A DNA stretch of 11,069 nucleotides, from positions 1 to 11,069 of the forward strand of contig JAQUOM010000051.1 in the NCBI GenBank assembly GCA_028717105.1. Reading direction: 5' to 3'. Positions 5,860-11,069 of the stretch are shown in pieces. Every line of letters begins with the position of its first letter. Position 1 is the stretch's first letter. The notes under the pieces are model-generated. The model was not told the DNA's origin, made no database searches, and saw only the letters and a list, made by a program, of their open reading frames with translations. Both the position numbers and the translations under genes were made by a program. Source of the DNA: Candidatus Omnitrophota bacterium. GTDB taxonomy: Bacteria > Omnitrophota > Gorgyraeia > Velamenicoccales > Velamenicoccaceae.

Positions 5860-6729
5860 TTGAAAAAAGCCATTGTAAGCCTGATGGTTTTTGCTGTGTG
5901 TGAGCTCGCCTTCCCGCCTCGTTCGTTTTCTTATGATGCCGCTGTCGTCAATGAGTGGCTCGAGCGCATCGAATTGTCCCTTCAGGTTGAAACCGGAAAA
6001 AAACCCGTATTGTATTTTCAGACGGTCCAGCCGCTTTATCAATCTTTCGACAAAATTAATACTTTTTTCATCCAACCCCGCGTGTCCTGGTCCGGCGGGG
6101 AAGAGACCTATAGCGCCGGCGTCGGTTATCGGAGGCTCGTGTCTGAAGATTGGCTTCTGGGCGTCAATGCTTTCGGCGATTATGCCGAGGAGCATGCTCA
6201 TGGCCGGGCTGGTCTGGGTTTTGAGGCCCTCGGCCAGGTCCTGGAGGCGCGGTTCAATAGTTATTTTGGGGTCACGCCCCGTCGTGTCGTCGAGGAATCG
6301 ACGGTCCAGACGACGTATGAAAAAGCGGCCGATGGCTGTGATTTTGAGCTGGGCCTGCCTGTTCCGTATGTGCCGTGGCTCAAGGTTTTTGGATCCGGTT
6401 TCTGGTATGATTTTGAAAAATTTCAGGACAAATTCGGCTGGAAGGCAAGGCTTGAGGCCACGCTGGCTGAAACGGTCCGTTGCGAGTTCTATACGTGGGA
6501 TGATAACAAGGGCGGCCAGGAATACGGCGGGAGGGTTCGTTTCTTCCTGGCCTTCGATCATTGGAGGGACATCTTGGAGGCCTTCAAGCTTTCCGGCGAG
6601 CCCTTCCCTGCCAAGGACATGAAAAAAGAGACCCTGGTCCCCGTTGAGCGGAGTTTCGAGGTCACTGTCGAAAGGTGGACGGAATCAAAGACCGGAGGTT
6701 TGACCTTTGAGATCAAGAGGGGGGATTGA
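5860..6729 (+). CDS. Inverse autotransporter-type outer-membrane beta-barrel, no passenger
   Basis: The 289-residue protein starts with a signal peptide (KKAIVSLMVFAVCELAF, cleavage near 24). The rest matches the inverse autotransporter (intimin/invasin) beta domain. Key segments are GVGYRRL (87-93), LLGVNAFGDYAEEHAHGR (99-116), GLGFEAL (118-124) and ARFNSYFG (130-137). A barrel-like second half follows: DFELGLPVPYVPWLKVFGSG (161-180) and EYGGRVRFFLAF (221-232). In known members a long Ig-like passenger follows the barrel. Here only about 50 residues follow, so the protein is a bare barrel. The TTG start at 5860 is chosen because GGGAGG ends 4 bases before it, the signal peptide begins there, and the promoter at 5809-5837 lies downstream of the other candidate start. 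The next secreted protein begins one base after the stop. Confidence 0.85.
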   Translation: MKKAIVSLMVFAVCELAFPPRSFSYDAAVVNEWLERIELSLQVETGKKPVLYFQTVQPLYQSFDKINTFFIQPRVSWSGGEETYSAGVGYRRLVSEDWLLGVNAFGDYAEEHAHGRAGLGFEALGQVLEARFNSYFGVTPRRVVEESTVQTTYEKAADGCDFELGLPVPYVPWLKVFGSGFWYDFEKFQDKFGWKARLEATLAETVRCEFYTWDDNKGGQEYGGRVRFFLAFDHWRDILEAFKLSGEPFPAKDMKKETLVPVERSFEVTVERWTESKTGGLTFEIKRGD

Positions 6730-6730
6730 G

Positions 6731-7411
6731 ATGATGCGGCGGCGAACGGCGAGGAGACTGCAGGTAGTTTTGGCGGCCGTCTTTATTTTAGCGGCAGGGT
6801 TGCGGGCGAGACCGGCCTTTGCCGTTTCTTCGGTCCCGGACCTTCCGCCCGGCTACACGTTTCGCGGGAGCGCACGGTCCATAAATTATTACGTCTCGCT
6901 GGTAAAGCTGGAGGTTTCCAAGGATAACGGGGCGACGGTTGTGACTGTTTTCGATGCGACCCGTGAATTCGACATTTCTTCGGTGTCCGCCGGCCAGACG
7001 GTCGGAAGCTGGTTTTCCGGGATCCAGCTGGAAGCCGGAACATATAATTGGATACGCAGGACCACGTTGATGACGTTCCGTATGAAAGGCTATGTAGCTG
7101 CTGGAGCCACAACATATTACACCTCAAGCTTGAGTGTGGACGGCACCAATGTGAATCATTCCGGCACCTTTGATCCCGGTTCTCCTCCTGCTGATTACGC
7201 TGAAATTTCCGTCAAAGTCGGAGGGCCTTCCGGGGAGACGGAGAGGGTAGAAATCGATACGTCGCATCCCTTTACAGTGAGCGAAGGAACGAACACGACG
7301 ATTTCCCTGAGCTTTGATACGAGCGAGACCCTCCTTTTGACCACAGAGGATGTTTCCGGCGATTATGTTTTCTTTCCGAACCAGCCGTCGGCGACCATGG
7401 ATTTGTCTTGA
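6731..7411 (+). CDS. Secreted beta-rich protein coupled to the barrel gene
   Basis: This 226-residue protein has an arginine-rich N-terminus, a hydrophobic core and a signal-peptidase site after RPAFA (31). The mature part is rich in Thr, Ser, Val and aromatic residues with alternating strands, for example VSLVKLEVSKDNG and GIQLEAGTYNWIRRT. This suggests beta-sandwich folds such as DUF4382-like modules; I do not recognise the family. There are no cysteines or catalytic motifs. Translation is taken from ATG 6731: the run of G at 6717-6724 is the SD and the preceding stop ends at 6729, so the genes are translationally coupled. Coupling to a passenger-less barrel suggests it may be the barrel's surface-exposed or periplasmic partner; this is inference. 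Confidence 0.8.
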   Translation: MMRRRTARRLQVVLAAVFILAAGLRARPAFAVSSVPDLPPGYTFRGSARSINYYVSLVKLEVSKDNGATVVTVFDATREFDISSVSAGQTVGSWFSGIQLEAGTYNWIRRTTLMTFRMKGYVAAGATTYYTSSLSVDGTNVNHSGTFDPGSPPADYAEISVKVGGPSGETERVEIDTSHPFTVSEGTNTTISLSFDTSETLLLTTEDVSGDYVFFPNQPSATMDLS

Positions 7412-7436
7412 TCGTTTTTTATAACCATTCGTTTTC

Positions 7437-7464
7437 TTGACAAATTCTTCGGGCATGGGAAAAT
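7437..7464 (+). promoter_or_regulatory. Probable promoter of the 7471 gene
   Basis: TTGACA (7437-7442) is a perfect -35. GAAAAT (7459-7464) is a 4/6 -10 at 16-base spacing. Transcription would begin at or next to ATG 7471, giving a leaderless or nearly leaderless mRNA. The perfect -35 is the main support. Confidence 0.5.
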
Positions 7465-7470
7465 AAGGTC

Positions 7471-7974
7471 ATGCTGCATCAACGAAACCTGTTTTTTCGG
7501 ATCATCGGGGGCATTTTTGCCGCCGCCTTGGTTTGGGTGTGCGGCGCCGGTGCTTTCGCAGAGCCGGACTCCAAGGCCAACGCCGTCATCAGGCTTAAAG
7601 ACGGCGGCGTCGTCATCGGGCAGGTTTTGGGTAAGGAGAGCGGCCAATACCGCATCATGACAGGTTCCATGGGGATCGTTTCCGTCAGCGAGAACGATAT
7701 CGTCAGTTTTGAATCCAAAGGTTCTGCGGGGTGGGAACAGTATGAGAGGGCGATTGTTGAAAATCCGCAGTCCATCGCATCCATCCAGGGGTTGACCCAG
7801 GACGAGGAGATCATGCAGATCATCTCCGATCCCAAGGTCAAGGATGCGATCGCTCGCCAGGATTTGGAGTATTTAAAGACGAATGAGAAATTCCTGAAGT
7901 TCATGAATCACCCGACGGTCAAACAGATCATCCAGAATACCCGGGAGACCGTGGAGAATCCTGAGCCAAAGTGA
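7471..7974 (+). CDS. Exported protein with Sm-like N-terminal and helical C-terminal region
   Basis: The 167-residue protein has a signal peptide with likely cleavage after GAFA (30). Residues 37-82 (AVIRLKDGGVVIGQVLGKES, then YRIMTGSMGIVSVSENDIVSFES) have the strand pattern of a small Sm/LSm-like barrel. Residues 105-155 are helical and carry repeated Asp/Asn-Pro turns (MQIISDPKVKDAI, FLKFMNHPTVKQII). That part recalls the STI1/DP-type helical repeat of co-chaperones. Both fold resemblances are by eye. ATG 7471 has only a weak AAGG 2 bases upstream, consistent with leaderless translation from the promoter just before it. The next gene follows after 13 bases and is probably cotranscribed. It may act as a periplasmic scaffold or chaperone, but no function is established. 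Confidence 0.8.
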   Translation: MLHQRNLFFRIIGGIFAAALVWVCGAGAFAEPDSKANAVIRLKDGGVVIGQVLGKESGQYRIMTGSMGIVSVSENDIVSFESKGSAGWEQYERAIVENPQSIASIQGLTQDEEIMQIISDPKVKDAIARQDLEYLKTNEKFLKFMNHPTVKQIIQNTRETVENPEPK

Positions 7975-7987
7975 GGAGAGGGAAGAT

Positions 7988-8236
7988 ATGCCGGAAAAAG
8001 TAAAGATCAATTTCGGGCCGGAGATCGTGGAAGCGACGCCGGTCGACATTAACCAGGCGAATGAATACTTCAACCAGTATTTCCTGGAGGATGGGACGGT
8101 CCTGAAGATGAAGCTGGTGGCGACGAAGGTCTTTCGTATTGACGACCGCTATGACGCCGACGGGAACCCTGTTTATTTCGTCCAGTCCACAAATGTCCTT
8201 GCCGTCAGTTCTCCGCAGAATCTCAAGCGAAAATAA
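7988..8236 (+). CDS. Small conserved-looking hypothetical protein
   Basis: This 82-residue protein has no signal peptide or membrane segment. It reads as an N-terminal strand (KVKINFGPEIVEATPVD), a short helix (NQANEYFNQYFLEDG), then strands ending in DGNPVYFVQSTNVLAVSS. It looks like a compact alpha/beta domain. I believe similar short proteins occur in Omnitrophota and Planctomycetes but cannot verify that here. A purine-rich SD (GGAGAGGGAAG, 7975-7985) precedes ATG 7988. It shares a transcript with the exported protein upstream. No active-site motif is visible. Confidence 0.8.
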   Translation: MPEKVKINFGPEIVEATPVDINQANEYFNQYFLEDGTVLKMKLVATKVFRIDDRYDADGNPVYFVQSTNVLAVSSPQNLKRK

Positions 8237-8382
8237 ATGAGGCCATGCGTTGCGTAAGCAAAAGCGGGCGAGGCCGTGCCGGCATCATCCTTGACATTCA
8301 CCCTTGAAATTCATGGATGGCCCGCGCGAGAAAGCGTTTTCTCAAAAACTCCATTTTTGCCTTGTTTTCCAATGGGGGGTAA

Positions 8383-8477
8383 GTAAACTTGTTTATACAA
8401 GAAAGGAGCGCGTGCGAGAGAGTCGCACAAAGCGCTTTACTCATCAAGGCTGGCTAACCCCAGCCTTCTTTTTTTTG
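8383..8477 (+). ncRNA. Candidate structured small RNA ending in a terminator
   Basis: Helices can be drawn by hand. CTTGT (8388-8392)/ACAAG (8397-8401) has loop TTAT. AGCGC plus GTGCGA (8407-8417) pair with TCGCAC (8423-8428) and GCGCT (8432-8436), with an AAA bulge and loop GAGAG. GTAA (8383-8386) with TTAC (8437-8440) would close a three-way junction. The terminator at 8446-8476 ends the segment. It matches no riboswitch or RNA class I recognise. The 5' end is unknown and no good promoter was found, so it could instead be the 3' UTR of the 7988 gene. CTTGTTTATACAAG is also a palindrome that could be an operator. Confidence 0.3.
8446..8476 (+). terminator. Strong intrinsic terminator
   Basis: AAGGCTGG (8446-8453) and CCAGCCTT (8460-8467) form an 8-bp stem with loop CTAACC, followed by C and eight T (8469-8476). 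It ends either the 7471-8236 transcript or a small RNA from this intergenic region. Confidence 0.9.
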
Positions 8478-8480
8478 TGA

Positions 8481-8523
8481 GCCCACAATTTACGGAATGA
8501 TAATGAACGTAAATTGTTTGGGC
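8481..8523. repeat. Long inverted repeat with bulge
   Basis: GCCCACAATTTACG (8481-8494) pairs with CGTAAATTGTTTGGGC (8508-8523): a 10-bp perfect inner stem, a two-base TT bulge, then GCCC/GGGC. The 13-base loop is AT-rich. It lies 4 bases past the terminator T-tract. Confidence 0.75.
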
Positions 8524-8530
8524 GAACAAA

Positions 8531-8555
8531 ACCCGCCAAAGCCGTAGTGGCGGGT
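8531..8555. repeat. 8-bp GC-rich hairpin repeat
   Basis: ACCCGCCA (8531-8538) and TGGCGGGT (8548-8555) are perfect reverse complements around AAGCCGTAG. Elements of this form (CCCGCC, variable loop, GGCGGG) are familiar to me as dispersed repeats of uncultivated bacterial genomes; that link is from memory. Confidence 0.75.
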
Positions 8556-8611
8556 GGATCATGTCGTCTATCGTCTTGCGACGCGTCTTAGGCGAATCGG
8601 GGTAGAAAGAG

Positions 8612-8632
8612 GCGGCCTTTCAGGGAGGCCGC
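8612..8632. repeat. 7-bp inverted repeat
   Basis: GCGGCCT (8612-8618) and AGGCCGC (8626-8632) form a perfect stem with a 7-base loop. It has no T-tract. It belongs to the run of hairpins between the terminator and the promoter of the 8752 gene. Confidence 0.6.
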
Positions 8633-8670
8633 GACTCATGGAGCCTGCTTGCAGGGAGGGCATCCAGGCG

Positions 8671-8686
8671 AGGAGGAATCCCTCCT
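8671..8686. repeat. 6-bp inverted repeat AGGAGG/CCTCCT
   Basis: AGGAGG (8671-8676) and CCTCCT (8681-8686) pair around AATC. The AGGAGG is SD-like but no suitable start codon follows it at SD distance, so it is listed as a hairpin only. Confidence 0.5.
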
Positions 8687-8698
8687 TTGCGATTTTTA

Positions 8699-8727
8699 TT
8701 CAAAATCCCCGCTCCGCAGGGTATAAT
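8699..8727 (+). promoter_or_regulatory. Promoter of the 8752 gene, perfect -10
   Basis: TTCAAA (8699-8704, 4/6), exactly 17 bases, then TATAAT (8722-8727, 6/6). Transcription would start near 8734, leaving a leader of about 18 bases before ATG 8752. It may also serve the downstream trpB-like and tRNA-binding genes. Confidence 0.7.
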
Positions 8728-8751
8728 AATGTCCAATATCAGGATATCAGG

Positions 8752-9036
8752 ATGCCCAATCATTCCTTTGATCCCGTGCTCCAGGAAGGCCAGGAATTCC
8801 AGAATGCGCTGTTTGAGGCTTATGGCGGGGCTGCGCGTTATGTCCAGGAGTCTCATGTGCCTTCGTGGGTAGATACCTGGGGGCAGTTTATCCGGCAGCA
8901 TCCCTGGGGTTCGTTGATCGCGGCGCTCGTGATCATCTTTTTGGTGACGGCGGTCATCCGTGAACTGATCTGCGGTTATCTCAAGACCAACGAGATTTTG
9001 GCGCGTTTAAGAAGGCTGGAAGAAAAAATCAAATGA
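8752..9036 (+). CDS. Small single-pass membrane protein
   Basis: The 94-residue protein has a soluble N-terminal half (FDPVLQEGQEFQNALFEAYG, then VPSWVDTWGQFIRQHPWG). One hydrophobic segment follows (about 53-75), then a charged helix (NEILARLRRLEEKIK) that could form a short coiled coil. I do not recognise the family. The start at ATG 8752 is chosen because the promoter at 8699-8727 lies just upstream and AGGA (8741-8744) is at SD distance. A longer frame opening with GTG 8554 would have to cross several hairpins and this promoter, and its extra residues look non-coding. The trpB-like gene starts 13 bases after the stop, so cotranscription is likely, though nothing links the functions. Confidence 0.75.
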   Translation: MPNHSFDPVLQEGQEFQNALFEAYGGAARYVQESHVPSWVDTWGQFIRQHPWGSLIAALVIIFLVTAVIRELICGYLKTNEILARLRRLEEKIK

Positions 9037-9049
9037 GGCCATTCATTCT

Positions 9050-10414
9050 ATGAAGACATCAGACGAGAAGATATATTTATCGGAGAAAGACATCCCTAAA
9101 GCATGGTATAACGTCGCGGCCGACCTGCCGTTTGAGCTGGCGCCGCCGATGAATCCTCAGACGAAAAAGCCCCTGGATCCAAAGGAGCTGGAACCGATAT
9201 TCCCCAAGGCGCTTATCCGTCAGGAAATGAGCCGTGAAAGATGGATCGGCATTCCTGATGAGATCCGCCGGATCTACAAGATATGGCGGCCTGCGCCTCT
9301 CAGGCGCGCCGTCAGGCTGGAGAAGGCCTTAAAGACGCCGGCGAGGATCTATTACAAAGATGAATCCTTGAGTCCTCCGGGGAGCCACAAGACCAACACA
9401 TCCGTGGCCCAGGCGTATTACAACAAAAAAGAAGGGGTCAGGAGGATCTGTACCGAGACCGGCGCCGGACAGTGGGGGTCGGCTTTGTCTTTCGCCTGCA
9501 GCATCTTCGGCCTTAAATGCACGGTCTACATGGTCAAGGTGAGTTATGAACAGAAACCGTACCGCAAGTTCCTCATGCATATTTGGGGCGCCGAAGTTTT
9601 CCCGTCGCCGACAACGAGGACCCGCGCGGGCCGCGAGATTTTAAAAAAGCACCCCCGGACGCCGGGGAGCCTGGGCATCGCCATCTCGGAAGCAGTAGAG
9701 GATGCGGCGACTCATGAAGATGCAAAATATTCCCTGGGCAGTGTCTTGAACCATGTCCTGGTGCACCAGTCTGTCATCGGCCTCGAGACAAAAAAGCAAT
9801 TGAAGATTGCCGGAGAGAAACCGGATGTTCTCGTCGGATGCGTCGGCGGAGGCAGTAATTTTGCCGGGCTCGTCTTTCCGTTCGTCAAGGACAAGCTGAA
9901 AGGGGAGAGGATCGATTTTGTCGCGGTGGAGCCGACGGCCTGCCCGACAATGACCGCCGGCCCTTTCTGCTATGACTACGGCGATACCGCCAAGCTGACG
10001 CCGCTGCTGAAGATGTACACGCTCGGGCACAGTTTTATTCCGCCCGGGATCCATGCCGGCGGCCTGCGTTATCACGGTTGTGCGCCCCTGTTGAGTGCGT
10101 TGATCGATAAAAAAATCATCCGGCCTGTTTCCGTGTCCCAGACGGGGATTTTTTCTTCGGCGATCCTGTTCGCCAGGACAGAAGGCCACCTGCCCGCGCC
10201 GGAGACAGCCCATGCCATCCATGCGGGCATCCAGGAGGCCCTGATCGCCAAGCAGCAGAAGAAGGCCAAATGCATCGTCATCAATTACAGCGGCCACGGC
10301 CATTTTGACCTGACGGCTTATAACAATTACCTTTCGGGGCATCTCAAGGATTTTCATTATCCCAAAGAGATGATCGCCGAGGCGCTCTCCGAATTAAAGG
10401 GCCTGGGGGTTTAG
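9050..10414 (+). CDS. trpB: Tryptophan synthase beta chain, TrpB2 type
   Basis: This 454-residue PLP enzyme has the features of the TrpB2 (TrpB-like) branch. The Schiff-base lysine is K114 in GSHKTN (111-116), and the catalytic Glu is E136 in ETGAGQWG, with Trp where classical TrpB has His. The PLP phosphate loop is GCVGGGSN (263-270). An extended N-terminus (about 1-60) and the C-terminal SGHGHFDLTAYNNYL stretch are typical of this branch, as is the length (classical TrpB is about 390-400). The reaction is indole plus serine (possibly phosphoserine) to tryptophan. TrpB2 enzymes often work without stable TrpA. No trpA or other trp gene is in this window, so its pathway role cannot be confirmed. 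It follows the small membrane protein by 13 bases; the only SD-like sequence is GAGG at 9035-9038, 11 bases from ATG. Confidence 0.95.
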   Translation: MKTSDEKIYLSEKDIPKAWYNVAADLPFELAPPMNPQTKKPLDPKELEPIFPKALIRQEMSRERWIGIPDEIRRIYKIWRPAPLRRAVRLEKALKTPARIYYKDESLSPPGSHKTNTSVAQAYYNKKEGVRRICTETGAGQWGSALSFACSIFGLKCTVYMVKVSYEQKPYRKFLMHIWGAEVFPSPTTRTRAGREILKKHPRTPGSLGIAISEAVEDAATHEDAKYSLGSVLNHVLVHQSVIGLETKKQLKIAGEKPDVLVGCVGGGSNFAGLVFPFVKDKLKGERIDFVAVEPTACPTMTAGPFCYDYGDTAKLTPLLKMYTLGHSFIPPGIHAGGLRYHGCAPLLSALIDKKIIRPVSVSQTGIFSSAILFARTEGHLPAPETAHAIHAGIQEALIAKQQKKAKCIVINYSGHGHFDLTAYNNYLSGHLKDFHYPKEMIAEALSELKGLGV

Positions 10415-10436
10415 GGTCCATCTGTCCAACAGCCGC

Positions 10437-10448
10437 GTGCGGCCGCAC
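10437..10448. repeat. 12-bp perfect palindrome
   Basis: GTGCGGCCGCAC lies in the 58-base gap between the trpB-like gene and the tRNA-binding gene. It could form a very short hairpin or be an operator half-site pair. It has no T-tract and may be chance in GC-rich DNA. Confidence 0.4.
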
Positions 10449-10472
10449 GATCTTGAATGAAGGAAGGTATCC

Positions 10473-10793
10473 ATGATCAGTTATGAAGATTTTCGAAAAG
10501 CCGAGTTAAAGATCGCGACGATCAAGGAGGTTGTGCTTCATCCGCAGGCCGACCGTCTTTATATCTTGACGGTTGACACGGGCTCGGCAACCAAACAGGT
10601 CGTTGCAGGGATCCGCCTGTTTTACGAGCCTGACAAGCTGGTCGGCCGGCAGGTCGTGCTCGTCGATAACCTGGAGCCGGCGGTGATCCGCGGCGTCGAA
10701 AGCCAGGGGATGCTTTTGGCGGCTTCCGATGACACGGGCGTTTGCGTGCTCTCGCCCGACCGCCACGTCAAGGAAGGAAGTATCGTAAAATAA
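10473..10793 (+). CDS. Free-standing tRNA-binding OB-fold protein (MetRS C-terminal/EMAPII-like)
   Basis: The 106-residue protein corresponds to a single tRNA-binding OB domain as found at the C-terminus of bacterial methionyl-tRNA synthetase, in Arc1p/EMAPII and in CsaA. Diagnostic segments are LKIATIKEVVLHPQADRLY (12-30), VVAGIRLFY (43-51), VVLVDNLEPA (61-70) and IRGVESQGMLLAA (72-84), in family order and over the usual length. It probably binds tRNA non-specifically in the cytoplasm, as a trans-acting subunit for MetRS or as a chaperone-like protein. The catalytic MetRS body is not in this window. The SD AGGAAGG (10461-10467) is 5 bases from ATG 10473. The gene follows trpB by 58 bases and may be cotranscribed. 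Its stop codon overlaps the first copy of the AT-rich repeat motif. Confidence 0.92.
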   Translation: MISYEDFRKAELKIATIKEVVLHPQADRLYILTVDTGSATKQVVAGIRLFYEPDKLVGRQVVLVDNLEPAVIRGVESQGMLLAASDDTGVCVLSPDRHVKEGSIVK

Positions 10794-10975
10794 CCAATTC
10801 CCAGGACGCAATAACCAGTCAAATAACCAAATTCCAAGTAACAATCACCAAATAATAATCAATCGCCAAAAATTAAATAATCAATATAAAACCAAGGTTT
10901 TCCGATATTCGTTTTTTAGGATTTTTTTTGATGATTGGCGGTTGAAGTTTTTTTGTATCTTGTATCTTGGTTATT
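10789..10975. repeat. AT-rich imperfect inverted repeat (MITE-like)
   Basis: AATAACCA occurs three times (10789-10796, 10810-10817, 10822-10829) and its complement TGGTTATT at 10968-10975. AATAACCAA (10822-10830) pairs with TTGGTTATT (10967-10975). TCAATCGCCAA (10859-10869) pairs with TTGGCGGTTGA (10935-10945) with one wobble. AAAACC (10888-10893) pairs with GGTTTT (10896-10901) at the centre. The arms are thus roughly nested over about 155 bases. The base composition is sharply more AT-rich than the genes. It may be a non-autonomous element or a bidirectional terminator region; no transposase is present. Confidence 0.65.
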
Positions 10976-10986
10976 GTTAGGGGTTT

Positions 10987-11069
10987 TTACCTGTTTTTGA
11001 TCTCGGCCGAGGCCCAGGCAGCCAGGGTGGTTGCATGAGAATATTTTCTCAAGAATTGACTTATCAAAC
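10987..11069 (-). CDS. Possible C-terminus of a convergent gene, cut by the window edge
   Basis: On the minus strand a frame is open from the window edge to a TAA at 10989-10987, about 26 codons. Its last residues read KYSHATTLAAWASAEIKNR. Twelve of the last 14 codons end in G or C, like the real genes here and unlike the AT-rich DNA beyond the stop. No domain can be named from so short a piece, and an open frame of this length is not rare by chance. It would converge on the tRNA-binding gene with the AT-rich repeat between them. Confidence 0.4.
   Translation of the reverse strand, partial: LISQFLRKYSHATTLAAWASAEIKNR

Larger units (their letters stand above)
8237..8751. other. 515-base non-coding region with hairpins, terminator and promoter
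   Basis: No convincing protein gene is present. In order it holds a 6-bp hairpin (GAGAAA 8328-8333 / TTTCTC 8338-8343), a foldable segment (8383-8440), a strong terminator (8446-8476), four inverted repeats (8481-8523, 8531-8555, 8612-8632, 8671-8686) and the promoter of the next gene (8699-8727). A GTG-initiated reading frame from 8554 crosses three of these repeats and the promoter and is not taken as coding. Confidence 0.7.

Noticed and set aside
5821..6561. Minus-strand (246 codons) and + frame-shifted ORFs over the barrel gene
   Set aside because: The barrel frame has a promoter, SD, signal peptide and family motifs; the others have none of these.
8291..8296. TTGACA as the promoter of the candidate small RNA
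   Set aside because: At 16-18 bases only TGGATG-like sequence is found, a poor -10, so no promoter is claimed.
8554..8751. N-terminal extension of the small membrane protein from GTG 8554
   Set aside because: The stretch contains several inverted repeats and a TATAAT promoter, and its translation is Arg/Gly-rich without a fold pattern. ATG 8752 fits the promoter and SD.
11035..11069. Start of a + strand gene at ATG 11035
   Set aside because: The frame is open for only 11 codons to the window edge and has no clear SD. The minus-strand frame over the same bases has better coding composition.

Overview
The window reads as chromosomal DNA from an uncultivated Gram-negative bacterium. The coding part is fairly GC-rich, strong Shine-Dalgarno (SD) sequences precede most genes, and an outer-membrane barrel gene is present. 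The mix of conserved small secreted hypotheticals, short dispersed GC-rich palindromes and an AT-rich inverted-repeat element resembles what I recall of Omnitrophota-type (PVC-related) genomes. That placement is inference from memory; no rRNA or marker gene is here to test it.

Layout: positions 1-139 hold four consecutive hairpins, the last a strong terminator for a gene left of the window. Then come an HD-GYP cyclic-di-GMP phosphodiesterase with a sensor domain (301-1695) and a B12-binding-type radical SAM enzyme of unknown product (1723-3135), 27 bases apart. A 380-base intergenic stretch full of palindromes follows. Next are a multi-pass membrane protein and a membrane-anchored hypothetical (3519-4853), a small secreted beta protein (4905-5243) and a flavin-reductase-like protein (5274-5783).

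A clear sigma70-type promoter at 5809-5837 opens the next unit: an inverse-autotransporter-type outer-membrane barrel (TTG start at 5860) and, one base after its stop, a secreted beta-rich protein (6731-7411). The barrel lacks the usual C-terminal passenger, so this pair is the most interesting protein locus here. A second likely promoter then precedes an exported protein combining a possible Sm-like barrel and a helical C-terminal region (7471-7974), followed by a small conserved cytoplasmic-type protein (7988-8236).

The 515 bases from 8237 to 8751 hold no convincing protein gene. They contain a foldable segment ending in a strong terminator (a candidate small RNA), four further inverted repeats, and a promoter with a perfect TATAAT. 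This promoter drives a 94-residue single-pass membrane protein (8752-9036), then a TrpB2-type tryptophan synthase beta subunit (9050-10414) and a free-standing tRNA-binding OB-fold protein (10473-10793). The window ends with an AT-rich, MITE-like inverted repeat and what may be the C-terminus of a convergent minus-strand gene.

All complete genes are on the + strand. No CRISPR array, tRNA, rRNA, integrase or transposase gene was seen.
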